DNA of 64,000 nucleotides from Paulownia fortunei (lineage: Eukaryota; Streptophyta; Magnoliopsida; Lamiales; Paulowniaceae). Below the pieces are notes generated by a model, which did no database searches, was not told the origin of the DNA, and saw only the letters and a list, made by a program, of their open reading frames with translations. Both the position numbers and the translations under genes were made by a program. Below are positions 11,385-23,381 of the stretch, piece by piece. The DNA is taken from positions 11,346,001-11,410,000 of the forward strand of contig CM033111.1 of NCBI GenBank assembly GCA_019321725.1, read 5' to 3'. Each line of letters starts with the position of its first letter. Position 1 is the stretch's first letter.

Positions 11385-13559
11385 TATTAGAGTAATGTCT
11401 GGCATGCCAATTAGATTGGACATCTTTTATACTCTTGTATTTGTAAAAATAATCTTTTTTAAATCATATTAATAAAATAGGCAAATTTCTTTATCTTTAA
11501 TTGCATATAGCGACTAGATATAGTCTTTAGACCAAACTTAGCTGAGCGGCATCGTCATGCATTTATTAGTGATCACAGAATATGCCTTTATGATTTTGGT
11601 CTTAAATTAGTTCTGAGTCGAGGGCTTTTTGAGATGGGATATCAAATAGCCCAATAGATTATCACATACGGTGCAAGCTCACATAAGATGGATCTCTTGA
11701 TCTATGGACATTGGTGTAGTGACGTTAGTGCATGTATGCAGGTGTTTGTTAGAGAACAAGTACAGTGAAAAGGCCCATTGGAAATTCTTAATTGGAAACA
11801 TTATTTATTGAAATAAGAATTTGTATGTTACGATAGTACATGATTAGTCCTTAGACTTGATGCACCATGGTAGCCTTGTACATATCAAGTTCTATTTTGA
11901 TGTTTTTTTTTATTGCCTGACAATCACAAAAGAGTGTACATTGGATGTTGCATTGATATGTATGGAAGTTAATGAGTGGCCAACAAATGATTCGTTACTT
12001 GTCTGGCAGAATAAGTGAATCTCTTATGTTGTCATAATTCGTGACTCAGAAGTCTTTGGCCAAGGCGGGATGAATGTTAGGTGGGGGTTTTCTAATGATT
12101 CGTCATGAGTCAATGAAACTTGAAATGGAATAATAGTTATTGAACACTTAAGGTTTTGACTACTAATCGATGTCTTAGACTCAATTGGGAGATTAGTTGA
12201 CAGAAGGACCTTACGTGCATGATACTCGTAATTGAAATAGATTTACTTGCTATTTTACCTAAGTCTAGATAGTCATGATACACTTGTTAGGTGTTTTCCA
12301 TGATTTGTGAGGTTCTTGAAATTAACGAGTTAATTTCAAGTGAATTAATTAATTTAATTAATTAATCAAAATAATTATTATTCGTAAGTTGCAAATATTG
12401 CAAGCCCACTGCTAGTTTAGTTGTGAACCAAAAGGGCTACACACAATTTGAGATGAAATATTTTTAAAATTTAGGAATTGATCCAAGGAATTGGATCTAA
12501 TTGATTAATGGAGTTTAATTAATTAGGGCTTAAATTAATTCAATGAGTTAAATTAATTAGTTAATTAAATAATTAGATAATTTAATTCGACTTAATAAGA
12601 TTAGGACGCCCAATTGGAGTGAAACAATTAGTTGATTGACCAAACTAATTGTGTACTCCACAAATTAATTTAATTATTAAATTAATTTATTCAATTAAAT
12701 AGTTAGATTATTTAATTGGTCGTAATTTGATTAGATGCACTAGATGGAATTAATTAATTAAATTTTAGCTAAATCAATTAATTGAATTAATTATGGGATT
12801 TATTTTAAGTCCAAGTTCAATTCAATGAGGCCCGTTAGGAAAGGCCCATGAAGGTTTTTTAAAAATGATAAAAACTCAAGAGTTTGAAATTATTAAGAGA
12901 CTCTAAATATCTTTGGAAGATATGAAGGGATAGAATTGGAGAATTTTGGGACAACCAATATCTTTCAACCAATCAAAACAAGACCAAAAATACCAAGAGT
13001 GGGACTCTTGAAAATTTGAAGTCCTCTATTTAAACAATAAGGGCTGAAAAATTGAAGATAATTATAGGCTTCAAATTTTCGGCCATGGTAAAATTATTAA
13101 GGAAAAAATTATTTTCTTCTTCCATCCTTTATTCCATCAAAAACTCCATCTTATTGTTAAAGTATTAATTCTTTTTATCAAAAGTTGATGAGAAGAAATA
13201 ATATTCACTATGTTCACTCCATAAACAAGGTCAATAAAGGAATCAAAATTGCTAGCAGAATTCTAATTTCGTGTTCATGTTTAAAGTGTGGACTACTTTA
13301 GAGGTGAGACGTTTGGATCTCTGTAAACCAAAATTCAAAAAGGGGCTAGCAATCGATTGCTTCAATCCCTATGATAATTGGAGTGCATTGAAAGGTATAA
13401 ATTAAATTTGTTTTAATTTGTAATTATCACACCGTTGGAAATTGCAAGATCGTTTAAAATCACATTAGATTTGGGGTACTGCTGAAATTATTATGGCATG
13501 TTGTTTCTAAATTTTTAATTTTTCGCTGCACATATACCGGAATCATACGAACCCAATAG
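11385..13559 (+). repeat. Long LTR, copy L4 (5' LTR of plus-strand element)
   Basis: About 2.17-kb LTR starting near TATTAGAGTAATG and ending CGAACCCAATA. It is followed immediately by a degenerate tRNA-iMet primer site (TAATATCAAAGTC, compare TGGTATCAGAGCC). Landmarks in common with L2 and L5 are the GAGATGGGATATCAAATAGCCCAATAG-type block near 11630, the CAAGGCGGGATGAATGTTAG block at 12061-12080 and the AAAAAGGGGCTAGCAATCGATTG-type block near 13335. Confidence 0.7.
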
Positions 13560-14954
13560 TAATATCAAAGTCATGGTTTGCACAATTCCAATTGAATTCA
13601 ATTTATGCATGTGAATTTAATTGTTAAACTTTGATTGATTTTTGTATTTCTGATTGAGATAAAATTATTGTACATTTTATTTAATTCTTAAACAAAACAT
13701 GTATGAATGAATTTAATTCAATCAAAAGAGGGAAATCACATGGCACGACTGAGTGCAACAATATTGTGCACACCGATAATGTACCATGTGCTTGTTGCAT
13801 TGGGGTATCGGACATCCTCATTGTGTTGAATTGCAAAATTCAATTTTTTTAATTTTTTAATTAAAGTGTTAATTTTAAAATTTTGAAAAAAAAAAGGTTT
13901 TTCTTGAAAAATTGAGATTTTATCCCCAAGTCATGAAATTATAATTTAAATGGATGGTAAATTTATATGCTTTAATAAATTCATGTGATGTTTTTATTAG
14001 TAGGTATGAAATGATCATGGAGCCTTTTAGACCTATGTGATTGAATTTATTTATCTTTAAATTTTTGAAATGGGGCTTGATAGTCTCTTATTCTTTCTTT
14101 ATATATACTTTATATTTTTGAAATAATAGTATAATAGGGTGAGGTTTTTTTTTTTTTGTTTTTTTTTTGTTTCTGGTGGACAAGAAAAGTGACCAAGACG
14201 AAAAATCAAGACAAGGCCCATGAATGTATGGATGTATTCATGTAATAGAAATTAGTTTTTATTTCCATTTTATTACCTTTAGATTGACCTAGATCCATTT
14301 TTGGCTCAAATAGATTGCATTAGAATGGCATATGATCAGCCAGATTATGTATGAATTAGATGCATGGGTCGGGTTTATTTAATGTTTTCAAATGTTATGT
14401 TTGCTATCAATTGAATGCAAACACATTAAATAAACTAAGATTAAAATTGATGATGTCTTTGTTAAAATAAATACCCTACTTAAATTAATGATCAAGTAAA
14501 GGAATTTTTAAATTTTGATTTAAAATAAATATGGACAAAATTGGGCTGAACCGAAAAATCTATGTCTACCATCAAAAGTAGTTGGCATGACGATGCTACC
14601 TTACTTTGTCATTAGCCAGGAGTCGTGAAATGACTCTGTAATGGAAAGCTATGATCTCTACTGAGCATGGTGATGCCCATGGGATAGACTCGACTCTACG
14701 TTGGCCATGAGTCATGGAATATTTTGATACTCTATCTACATAGAAGTTTGATGGGTCTTGCTTGACACGTAGTACCATATGAGCTTATAAAATATGGGTA
14801 TTTTTAAAAGAATGGCATATGCCTGGCACATGGATGACCACCATTTAACTTCTTTTCTTTACACTCATTACACTACCCTTTTTTGCCTAAAAAATCATGT
14901 TATACCCCTCAAGAGCGCTTAATGTGCGACATCTTCCATGCATAATTTTGTAAG
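13560..14954 (+). mobile_element. Non-coding interior of LARD-like element
   Basis: The 1.4 kb between L4 and L5 contains no gag or pol motif and no frame above about 60 codons. It shares ordered blocks, in inverted orientation, with 8051-9546, so it is a conserved interior and not random fill. A non-coding interior between long LTRs with a primer site fits a large retrotransposon derivative mobilised by a partner's proteins. The last stretch before L5 shows no clear polypurine tract. Confidence 0.6.
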
Positions 14955-16995
14955 TGTTACAATAGTACCGGTGTGCCAATAGTAATTACATCTATACTCT
15001 TGTAATAGATAGTCTTATTCAAATTTTATTAATAATATTGATGATTTCTTATCTTTAATTATCTTTAATCAATTTGATAAAGTTCATGCATATGAAGGCG
15101 ATCATGGAATATGGTTCTAAGGATTTAGTCTTAAACTCATTCCAAGTCAAGGTTACATCAAAACGGGACATCAATAAGCCCATCAAGACTAGTGCATATA
15201 ATGTATACTCAAAAGGAAGATATCTCGTTCCATAGGTATCGGTGTAAGGATATTGGTATATATGTGCGGGTGCTTGTTAGATAATGAGTATATTGGTTAA
15301 CCCTATTGGTAAATATCCAATTAGAAACATTGTTTGTTGAATGGAAAGTTCATATTACAATAGTGCATGAATTAGTCTTTATACTTGACGCACCAGTGTA
15401 ACATTCTACACGAAATATTACTCTTTGATATATTTTTCGATTACCTGAAAATCACAATGGGAGCATGTTAGGTGTAATACATTCGTGTATGAAGATAATG
15501 AGTGGCCAACAAATGATTTATCACCTATCTAGTTGAATAGGTAAACTTTCTATGCATTCCATGGTTCTTAACTCGAAGACATTGGCTAAGGTAGAATGAA
15601 TATTAGATGAAGGTTTTCAAATGATTCACCAATGAGTTAATGTGACTGGGAATGGAATCATAATTATAAGTATAATAGGATTTCAACTAATAATCCATAT
15701 CCTAAACTTAATTTAGAGATTAAGAGGCTGAAGGACAGTATTTGCATAGTACTTGTTATAAGAAATAGGTTTGTTGCTTTTCACTTTTGACCAGATAGTC
15801 ATGATGCATTAAAGTTCTTAGAACTAAGGAATTAGTTCCAAAATGATTAATTAATTGAATTAATTAATCAAAATAATTTGATTATTCAACTAAGTTGCAA
15901 GAGTTGCGAGTCCACTAATAGCTTAGTTGTAGACCTAAGGAATCACACACAAATTAGGAAAGTCCACTTCTAATATAGAAGGTAATGCAAGGAGTTGGAT
16001 TAAATTAATTAATGGAGATTAATTTGAAGCTCAAATTAATTTAAAGAGATAAATTACTTGTTCAATGATATAATATATATTTAATTTAACCTATTAAGAT
16101 TAGGGGCTCATGAGGAGTTAAATATTTAATTTTTTGGATTAATTAATTCAAAATTAGGCATAAATTAATTAAGCCTAATTTGGTTAAGTTGTCTAAGTAG
16201 AACCAATTAATTATTTAATTAGATTAACAAATTAAATTGGGCTTGTTTAATTGATGGAGATCAATTAAATGGACTTAATTAATTAAAGCCCAACCGCAAG
16301 TTGATGCAGCCGCAGGAGAGGCTAATTAGGTATCTTGATGAATAAGTCAAAAATTCCTTGTCTTTGATGGAAATAATATACAACTTGGAGATAGAAAGGA
16401 GTTTGTTCCTAATTGGATTAGGGGAAAATTGATGTGTACATATATATATATATATATATACACTTAAGAAGCTAAAAATCACAAGCATTGAAGATAAAAA
16501 CCTGAGCCCCTTCTACTAGCAACAACCGCCTTGCCATCTTTTATTATAGTCTTTGCTCTGTCAAAAAGTTATACCTTTTTATTATCAACTTAATTCTTCT
16601 ATCACAAGTTGATTTAAGAATTAAAGTTACACTTCCAAATATTTAGACTGGAAAATAGACTTTGAATTTTCTAGTAGAAATTCAAGGTTTATGGATTTGC
16701 TTGAGATGTGGATATTATTAAGTGGTTATACTTGGGTCCTTCTACAAATTGCAAAAAATTGATTTCAAATGGGCTTAACGATTTGAATCGTTCCATACCT
16801 ACATTAGTCTTAGTGCAATTCATGTAATATTTGCGAACTTTAATTTATGTTTTAAAATGGGTAATCAGTAAACGTAACTAATTAATTGTATATGTCCACA
16901 TGATTAGTTTAACATATATTGATATGCATGTTTATACATTTATTAAATTTTTAAATTTTTGCTGCATATTCTCCCCAAGATAAACAAACCTAATA
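14955..16995 (+). repeat. Long LTR, copy L5 (3' LTR of plus-strand element)
   Basis: Starts TGTTACAATAGTACCGG and ends AAACAAACCTAATA. It is collinear with L4 but clearly diverged, including loss of some blocks, so the insertion is not recent. A (TA)n microsatellite sits at 16439-16460. Flanking 5-mers at the outer ends of L4 and L5 do not match, so a target duplication is not supported. Confidence 0.65.
16439..16460. repeat. (TA)n microsatellite
   Basis: About eleven uninterrupted TA units inside LTR L5. Confidence 0.9.
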
Positions 16996-17544
16996 GTTAG
17001 GGGATCATATGGAAAACTGTGAGCTTGAAAATTCAAGCATTTTGTGCACGAGTTTGGGAGAAGTGTTGAATAAATTTATAACAACCTAAGATGATCAAAG
17101 GAAATAACTTTGGGGATTGTAGAAGCAAGAATATCAAAAGAAATTTGGGCAATTATGAAAAACAATCCCAAAGAAGAAAAAAAGAAAAAAGATGGCAGAA
17201 AAAGAAAAGAATCAAAAAAGAGAAAAGAGAGTGAGATTATACATGCAACGTGTTGTGCTCTCTTGCTTTGTGACTATCCTTTCTCTTATGTTCTTAGCTA
17301 ATACCCAAGTCTTATATTACGATCTTAATAAAGCCCAATTGATCTAAGTTTATGTGATTATGTACGTTAGTGGAGAAGGATTATGAAAAACAAGCCTATG
17401 GTATGTTCAAAAATTTATATGATCAACATAAGAATCATTGCATTGCATAAACTCAACTAAAATGAATTCATGAAACTTAAGATCGGCAAAGCACACTCAC
17501 TTTCAAGTTTTATTAGGGGATTGAGTTGGCATAAGTCCTACGAT
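16996..17544. other. Intergenic spacer, nothing recognised
   Basis: AT-rich sequence between two long LTRs. A lysine-rich 63-codon frame at 17110-17301 has low complexity (AAAGAAAAAAAG-type runs) and no recognisable domain, so I do not call it a gene. Confidence 0.4.
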
Positions 17545-17549
17545 ATTAC

Positions 17550-19667
17550 TGTTGGGTTCGTAGGATCCCAGAAAATGTGTACGCAGTAGAATTTAAATTT
17601 TTTCAGAAATAAAACAAACATTACATCACATGTAATTAAAAACAAATCCCGAAATCCTTTCACGATTTCTTAATTATGCATTTTTTATACCTAGTGTATG
17701 GAGGTTTCAGAAACCTTTACCTTATTTGCTTCCAGTTGAAGATGATGAGTTCAATGATCCAAAGCGTTCTCTCCATGAACAATTCCTAAGTTTGATCCAA
17801 ACCCTCATCATGGAAAGATTCACTTAAAGTCCCAAGTGTGACCCTTCTAAGTGTATCCACACCTCGGATGCATTCCTATGCTAGTAGGATCTAGGCTCGA
17901 TAATTCTAACCTAAGAATAGGTTTTCATGGTTTGAAACAAGAACAACAAGTGTTTTAGGTGTTTGTTTTGGTTTTCTATTCAACACATGAAACTAAGAAT
18001 CAAAACAATATAGAGTAGGTAAGAAGGTGGCGATTTTTGGAGAAGAAAAGAAGCTATTTGTTTTGCTTGCAAGAAGAAACAATTTTCGTCATCAAGAGGG
18101 AGGGTTGGAGCACGAATTTTGCAGACAAAAATGCTGCAAAATTATCCAAGAAAGCGGGGAAAAATCATCCCTAATTTTCGGCCTAAGAGGATATAAATAT
18201 CCCCTCCAAATGTCATCTTTATGGAATCCTTTCCTTATCCAACTTTTTTGTGTTCACACCTTTTGTTCACACATGGTAAGTCTTCTTGTCATACAAGAAT
18301 ACTTATTCTTTATTTAACTCTCCTTATGTTCACACCTAGTGTACAGTCATATAAGAATACTTCATCCATATAAAGTAAGTCTTCCTAAGCAAGTAAAAGA
18401 CTTCAACCCTAACTTAATTAGGAGTTAAATCTCTATTTAATTCCTAATGGGCTTCTTATAAGCCCACACCTAATGGACCTAGACCCAATTAATTAGTTAA
18501 GTTCAATTAATTGATCCAATCAATTAAATTAATTCATCTCATGAATTAAATAGGTTAATTATAATAAATTGATCGGATCAATTAATTATGTGTTCCAACA
18601 TAGGCTACCTAATCTAATTAGTTTAATTAATTAATCTAATTAATTAATTTAAATTAATTCAATCATTAGAATTAATTAGGCATTTTTTAATTAATCACAT
18701 TAATTAAATTAATCAAATTCTTCTTAGGCAACAAATGGACTTATCCGAGTTTGTGTGTGACCCCTTAGGTTAACTTTAAGCTAGCCATGGGCTCATAACT
18801 CTTGTGACTTAGTTGAAAAATTAATTATTTTGATTAATTAATCTAATGAATTAATCCTCTTAGAATTAACCCACTAATTTCAAGAACCCACAAGTCATGG
18901 AAAGCACATAGCAGTGTGTCATGACTCCTAGTCTTACGTAAAGGTGCGAACCTATGCCAATTATGAATACCATGTAAGTACAAGCCTTCCATCATCTAAC
19001 CTCCCGATTGAGCGTAGGGCATGGATTATTAGTCAAAACCTCATTAGCTTAATAACTATGTTTCTATTCCTAATAGCTTGACTCAATGATGAACAATTAG
19101 AAAACCCTACATCTAATTTTCATCCAACCTTGGCCAAGAATTTTAGAGTTAAGTACAGTGGAACACATAAAAGATTCACCTATTCATCTAGATAGATGAC
19201 GGATCATTTGCTGGTCACTCATTAACCTTTATACATGAAGATGCTACACACAACATAAATCCCTTGTGATTATCATGCAATTAGAAAATACATCAAAATA
19301 AAACATGTCATGCACAAGGTTACCATAGTACCTCAAGTACAAGAACTAATTCTTTCACTATTTTAATAAGACATCCTCCTTTCGAGCCTGCATCGTATGT
19401 GCAAGTTTCAATGGGAACAATGATGTCCCATCTCATTAATTCTTAACTTGGAATATTTTAAAACCACAACCTTAGAGACATATTCTACGATTGTTATCAT
19501 ATACACGACCACGGCCCAAAGCTATATGTGATCTAAGGACTTCATCTAATTCTTATAAAGAATTTAAGATAAAGATTGTTATTTTAATGATATTAATATG
19601 AATAAGATTGGTTCACAATAGTGTAAGGATAGCCAAATCAATTGGCTCGTCGGTCACTACTCTAGCA
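17550..19667 (-). repeat. Long LTR, copy L6 (solo LTR with perfect target duplication)
   Basis: About 2.1 kb on the minus strand, starting TGCTAGAGTAGTGACCGACG and ending GAACCCAACA. It is flanked by identical 5-bp direct repeats ATTAC (17545-17549 and 19668-19672), with no interior. That is the expected structure of a solo LTR formed by recombination between the two LTRs of one insertion, and it fixes the family's true ends as TG..CA. Frames such as 18027-18317 inside it are chance. Confidence 0.8.
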
Positions 19668-19672
19668 ATTAC

Positions 19673-20377
19673 TTTATTGGAATGATCTCTAAATTATTTG
19701 TACCATATGCGATCTTCGAGACATATCATTTGGTAATCAACATGAATCAATGACAATTAATTTGTGAGCTTATGAAACATTTGATTCATATTTTGCTTAA
19801 GGACCATAAAAAGCTAATTTTGTGAGGATTTGATAAGCTCATAACTTAAATATTTTTATCCCCTTAGTGCCATAAGTTTGATGTATTTTATCTACCATTC
19901 ATTTAAAACTACACTTGATTTTGGATAAATACTTTGTAAGGTCAGATTTGGGAGAAAATGATGCATCAGGTCATGGAGACAACACACAAGGAAGAAAAAT
20001 GGAACAAGTAAAAGAAACAAAAGCCAGCCGAATTTACAGAGACAAAATGGCACTGCAGCCCTATATTTGGCACTGTAGTCCTATATTTGGAGCCATGATC
20101 CTAATTAACAAGATACACAGAGCCAAACTATAGAAGTTGTGCCATGGTGCCACATGAAGTTACTTGAAGAATAGAGAGCTTGATGTTGTAGCACCGATAA
20201 CTTGAGCCCCAACTCCAAGATTTGGCACCACAGCGGCCGTCTACAAAATTTATTTTGGTTTGGAGGATAAAATAAGATTGGGATGAAAAAAAATATAAAA
20301 GAAAAATAAGGACTTCTTTGGGGAGAAGTAGAGAGTCGGCTAAGAGCTTTGAAGTGAAAAAAACAAAAGAGGTGTTC

Positions 20378-20423
<46 letters not shown>

Positions 20424-20695
20424 GAAAGAAGAGGAAACATAAAGGAAAGAAGAAGAATCACATCCATCCTGCGTGTACCTTCTTAGCTAAATTTGTTTTT
20501 TATTTTTATCTTTGTTTTCTCTTTTATTATTGATTGGTTTTAGTGAGAACATTGAACAAAACATGTTGAATTCTTGTTTATCTAGTTTTATGTGTTCCAT
20601 CATGAACTAATATATTCTAAAGTTAACGCTATGGTTAGCCAATTCATGGAATTATAGTATTGAATTATAGTACTAAGGATTTGGTGGTGCAACCT
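19673..20695 (+). repeat. Candidate Ty3/gypsy LTR remnant
   Basis: Contains features often seen in plant Tat/Ogre-type LTRs: the repeated GGCACTGCAGCCCTATATTT / GGCACTGTAGTCCTATATTT words at 20049-20091, an (AG)n tract, and a TTGTTTATCTAGTTTTATGTGTTCC stretch at 20573-20597. Borders and target duplications are not identified. Reading frames 19915-20133 and 20105-20467 are low complexity and not supported as genes. Confidence 0.35.
20386..20418. repeat. (AG)n microsatellite
   Basis: About sixteen AG units with one interruption near the left end. Confidence 0.9.
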
Positions 20696-20699
20696 TCTT

Positions 20700-21321
20700 G
20701 GGAGTAATCCTTGTGTATTTAGAGTGTCAAGCCTTTGGGACTCTCTTTTTCGATTTCCTAGGAGTCTTTTTTTGGGACATGGCTACCCTAAGGACTTGAC
20801 TCCTCTTTATCAATTAATTTTTCTAAATCAGGTGACTATCCTTCTGGACTCAGCTATTGCAGCTGAGTTGGTTGCATTAATTCAGTTGACACTTCTTCTT
20901 TAGATGAATCTTCTAGAACTAACTTTCTTGAGCCTTCATGATTTTGCTTTTCACTGGGGATTCCTCTATCTCTTGAGCCTTTCTCTTTTTTGGGAGCTTT
21001 AATCTTGGATGCCATTTCTTGGAATCCACCATTTTCTTTTTCTTTAGTGCATTACTCTTTAATTTTTTATTTTTCTTGTTTGTTCTTGGATTCACCAAGG
21101 GAAAAGTTGCCAATAAACTTTAGATTATGCACATCATTTTCATTGTGCATATCTGGCAACAGCTGGGTGAGGACATAGCTAAGGAGAATGTTATATCATG
21201 TTATTGTGCCTTTCTAGGAAACCTCCTCAACTAGTCAACTGAAAATGAATTGCGACCAGTTGACTTCCTCATCCATAATGATGGCAGCAATAAGTCTATA
21301 CCATATCTTTGTAAGATGATC
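20700..21321 (-). pseudogene. Gag-like/plant-transposon-protein remnant, downstream part
   Basis: Minus-strand translation from the copia insertion point gives DHLTKIWYRLIAAI, then NWSQFIFSWLVEEV, then LLSYVLTQLLPD and a lysine-rich tail (LKLPKKRKAQEIEE region, 20919-21113). The WYRLIAAI / INW / LIF / ISHLL pattern is that of a domain found in many plant retroelement-associated proteins, which I recall as the putative plant transposon protein family. Its upstream part lies at 25980-26390, beyond the copia element at 21327-25974. There is a stop after EEVS. Confidence 0.5.
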
Positions 21322-21326
21322 AAAGG
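21322..21326. repeat. Target-site duplication AAAGG, left copy
   Basis: AAAGG directly outside the lower LTR; the same five bases occur at 25975-25979. Confidence 0.85.
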
Positions 21327-21610
21327 TGTTGATTTATTGATATGAGGAAAGCATGATAATGAAATAAAGAGAAAAAAAGAAGCAAATGAGAGGAAAAATT
21401 TTGTGATTTTTTTTATATTTCATTGCAATCTTACACATATATATAAGCACAATGAAAGATCATATGTCATTGTCAACACAAAATCCTAGTGCATTTATAG
21501 CCAACTATTTCAGTCACTCTACTAAGAAAAACAACATAGCTAGTGAATGATATTCAACCACTCTAAATAGAAAAAGCAACATAGGTTGGAGAAATGTCAG
21601 TTTCACAACA
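21327..21610 (-). repeat. 3' LTR of copia element
   Basis: 284 bp, TGTTGTGAAACTGAC start at 21610 and CAACA-type end at 21327 on the minus strand. It aligns throughout with 25670-25974. The length difference is mostly in the poly-T and AG-rich stretches. Confidence 0.88.
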
Positions 21611-22290
21611 CTCCTTGACATTTTTCCTAGCTACTCCAAGTTTTGATCTCAAAAATTCAAATTTGGCTTTAGGAAGCGCCTTTGTTATGATGTCTGCAAA
21701 CTGAAGCTCTAAGCTACAGTGTACCAAATTTATTTCCCCATTCTTCTCAACTTCTCTGATGAAATGGTACTTCACATTAATGTGTTTGGTCCTGCTATGT
21801 TCGACAGGATTTTTTGAAATGGCTATAGCAGACTTATTGTCCACCCATATCACAATAGCTTTATTCTGGTTTTGTCCCAGATCTATTAACAATTTTCTTA
21901 ACCAGATAGCTTGGTTTGCTACTGCTGCTGCTGAAATATAGTCAGCTTCAGCCGAGGATTGTGCTACAACCTCTTGTTTTATAGAGTTCCATGAAAAAAC
22001 ACCACTTCCAAATGAAAAGACATAACCAAAAGTACTTTTAGGATCATCAATACTCCCAACCCAATCACTATCATAATAGCCAACCATATTTTCACTTTCA
22101 CTCTTCAAATAATATACACTAAAGTCCATAATCCCTTTGATGTATCTTAGCACTCGTTTGGCAGCACCTAGGTGAATTTGACTTGGAGAATGCGTAAATC
22201 TTGACAAAAGACTTGCAGAGAACATTATGTCGGGTCTGGTAGTAGACAAATACAACAAACTTTCAATTAAGCTTGTAAATTGAGGCATTT
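21563..22290 (-). pseudogene. Copia RNase H domain and end of RT
   Basis: A 241-codon open stretch. It includes the conserved RT C-terminal ESLLYLSTTRPDI and RFTHSPS regions, then RNase H with YYDSDWVGS, SSAEADYISAA, the WVDNKSAI motif, SRTKHINVKYHFIRE and the ADIITKALP tail. These are the acidic and His motifs expected for copia RNase H. It runs 48 bp into the 3' LTR. A single-base frameshift near 22270-22288 separates it from the upstream RT frame. Confidence 0.88.
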
Positions 22291-23381
22291 GCCTTTAACT
22301 TACCATCTTCTCTTGATAGATTTTCATTTACTACTAAGGGTGTTATCACTGACTTAGCCTTCTCCATTTGAAACTTCTTTAAAACCTCCCAAACATATTT
22401 TCTTTGTGAAATGAAGATTCCAAGATCATTATGCTCAACCTCCATTTCCAGAAAATATTTCATTTCACCAAGGTCTTACATCTCAAATTCATTTTCCATA
22501 TTGAATTTGAATTGCTTTAGAAAGTGTTGATCACCACCTGTGACTAACAAGTCATCAATATACACGGACATAATGAGTTCCACTTCAGCTCTAACCTTCT
22601 TGATATAGAGAGTTGGCTCACTTTCACTTCTACGAAATCATTGTTGTAAGAGATAATTATCAATTTTGCTATACAAAGCTTTTGGAGCCTGTTTTAAGCC
22701 ATACAAGGCTTTATTGAGATAATACACCATATGCACTTTGCCTGGATCTTGATATCCCTTTGGTTGTTCAACATAAATATCTTCTTCAAGCAAACCTTTT
22801 AAAAATACAGACTTGACATCTAAGTGAAAGAATTTCCAGCCTAGCTTTGGAGCAAGGGCCACCAGTAATCTGATTGTATGATGTCTGGCCACAAGAGTAA
22901 AAGTGTCAGAGAAATCTACCCCAAATTATTGTGCATATCACTTTACAACTAATCTGGCTTTAAGTTTGGTTACAGAACCTTTAGGATTGAGTTTGGTTCT
23001 CTAAACCCACTTAACACCTATCACCTTTTGATGTTGTGGCCTTTCCACTAATTTCCAAGTTCCATTCTTCTCATTCTTGGTCATCTCCTCCTGTATTGCA
23101 GCCAACCAACCTGCTTTGTTTGCGGCTTCATTATAGTTTTTTGGTTCAAGTGAAGCCACATTGCATCTCTCATAAACATCTTCAAGTGTTCTAGTTCCTC
23201 TCATAGGAACATCATCATAGTTATCAAAAATCTCCTCAGCTATTGCTTCTTGTTCTTGGGAAGAACTTTCCCAAAATTCTTTTTTTGAACTTTTCATATC
23301 CTTCTTGTTCCACTCCCATGTGGCAAGTTTATCAAACCTTACATTTCTATAAACTTGCACCTTTTTAGTTTTTAAGTTCAA
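22291..23381 (-). pseudogene. Copia reverse transcriptase, broken
   Basis: Pieces at 23001-23381 (EEMTKNEKNGTWKLVERP then GVKWV), 22638-22892 ([21 protein letters not shown] and [11 protein letters not shown]), 22533-22562 (YIDDLLVTGG, the catalytic YxDD box, intact) and 22263-22463 (MKYFLEMEVEHNDLGIFISQ). Together they give a full RT order. Stops separate the pieces, for example after GVKWV and before QFGVDF. LDVKSVF replaces the usual LDVKxAF. Confidence 0.87.

Noticed and set aside
11380..17000. Target duplication for the L4-L5 element
   Set aside because: Outer 5-mers differ (CAACA and GTTAG), so I could not support it; the left junction may be a rearrangement.
17537..17549. Primer site next to the LTR at 17550
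   Set aside because: Weak match, and ATTAC here is the target duplication of a solo LTR, so there is no adjoining interior.
18027..18317. 96-codon ORF
   Set aside because: Lies inside solo LTR L6, not conserved in the sister copy L7, no domain.
21759..21941. Plus-strand ORF
   Set aside because: Antisense shadow of the copia RNase H.
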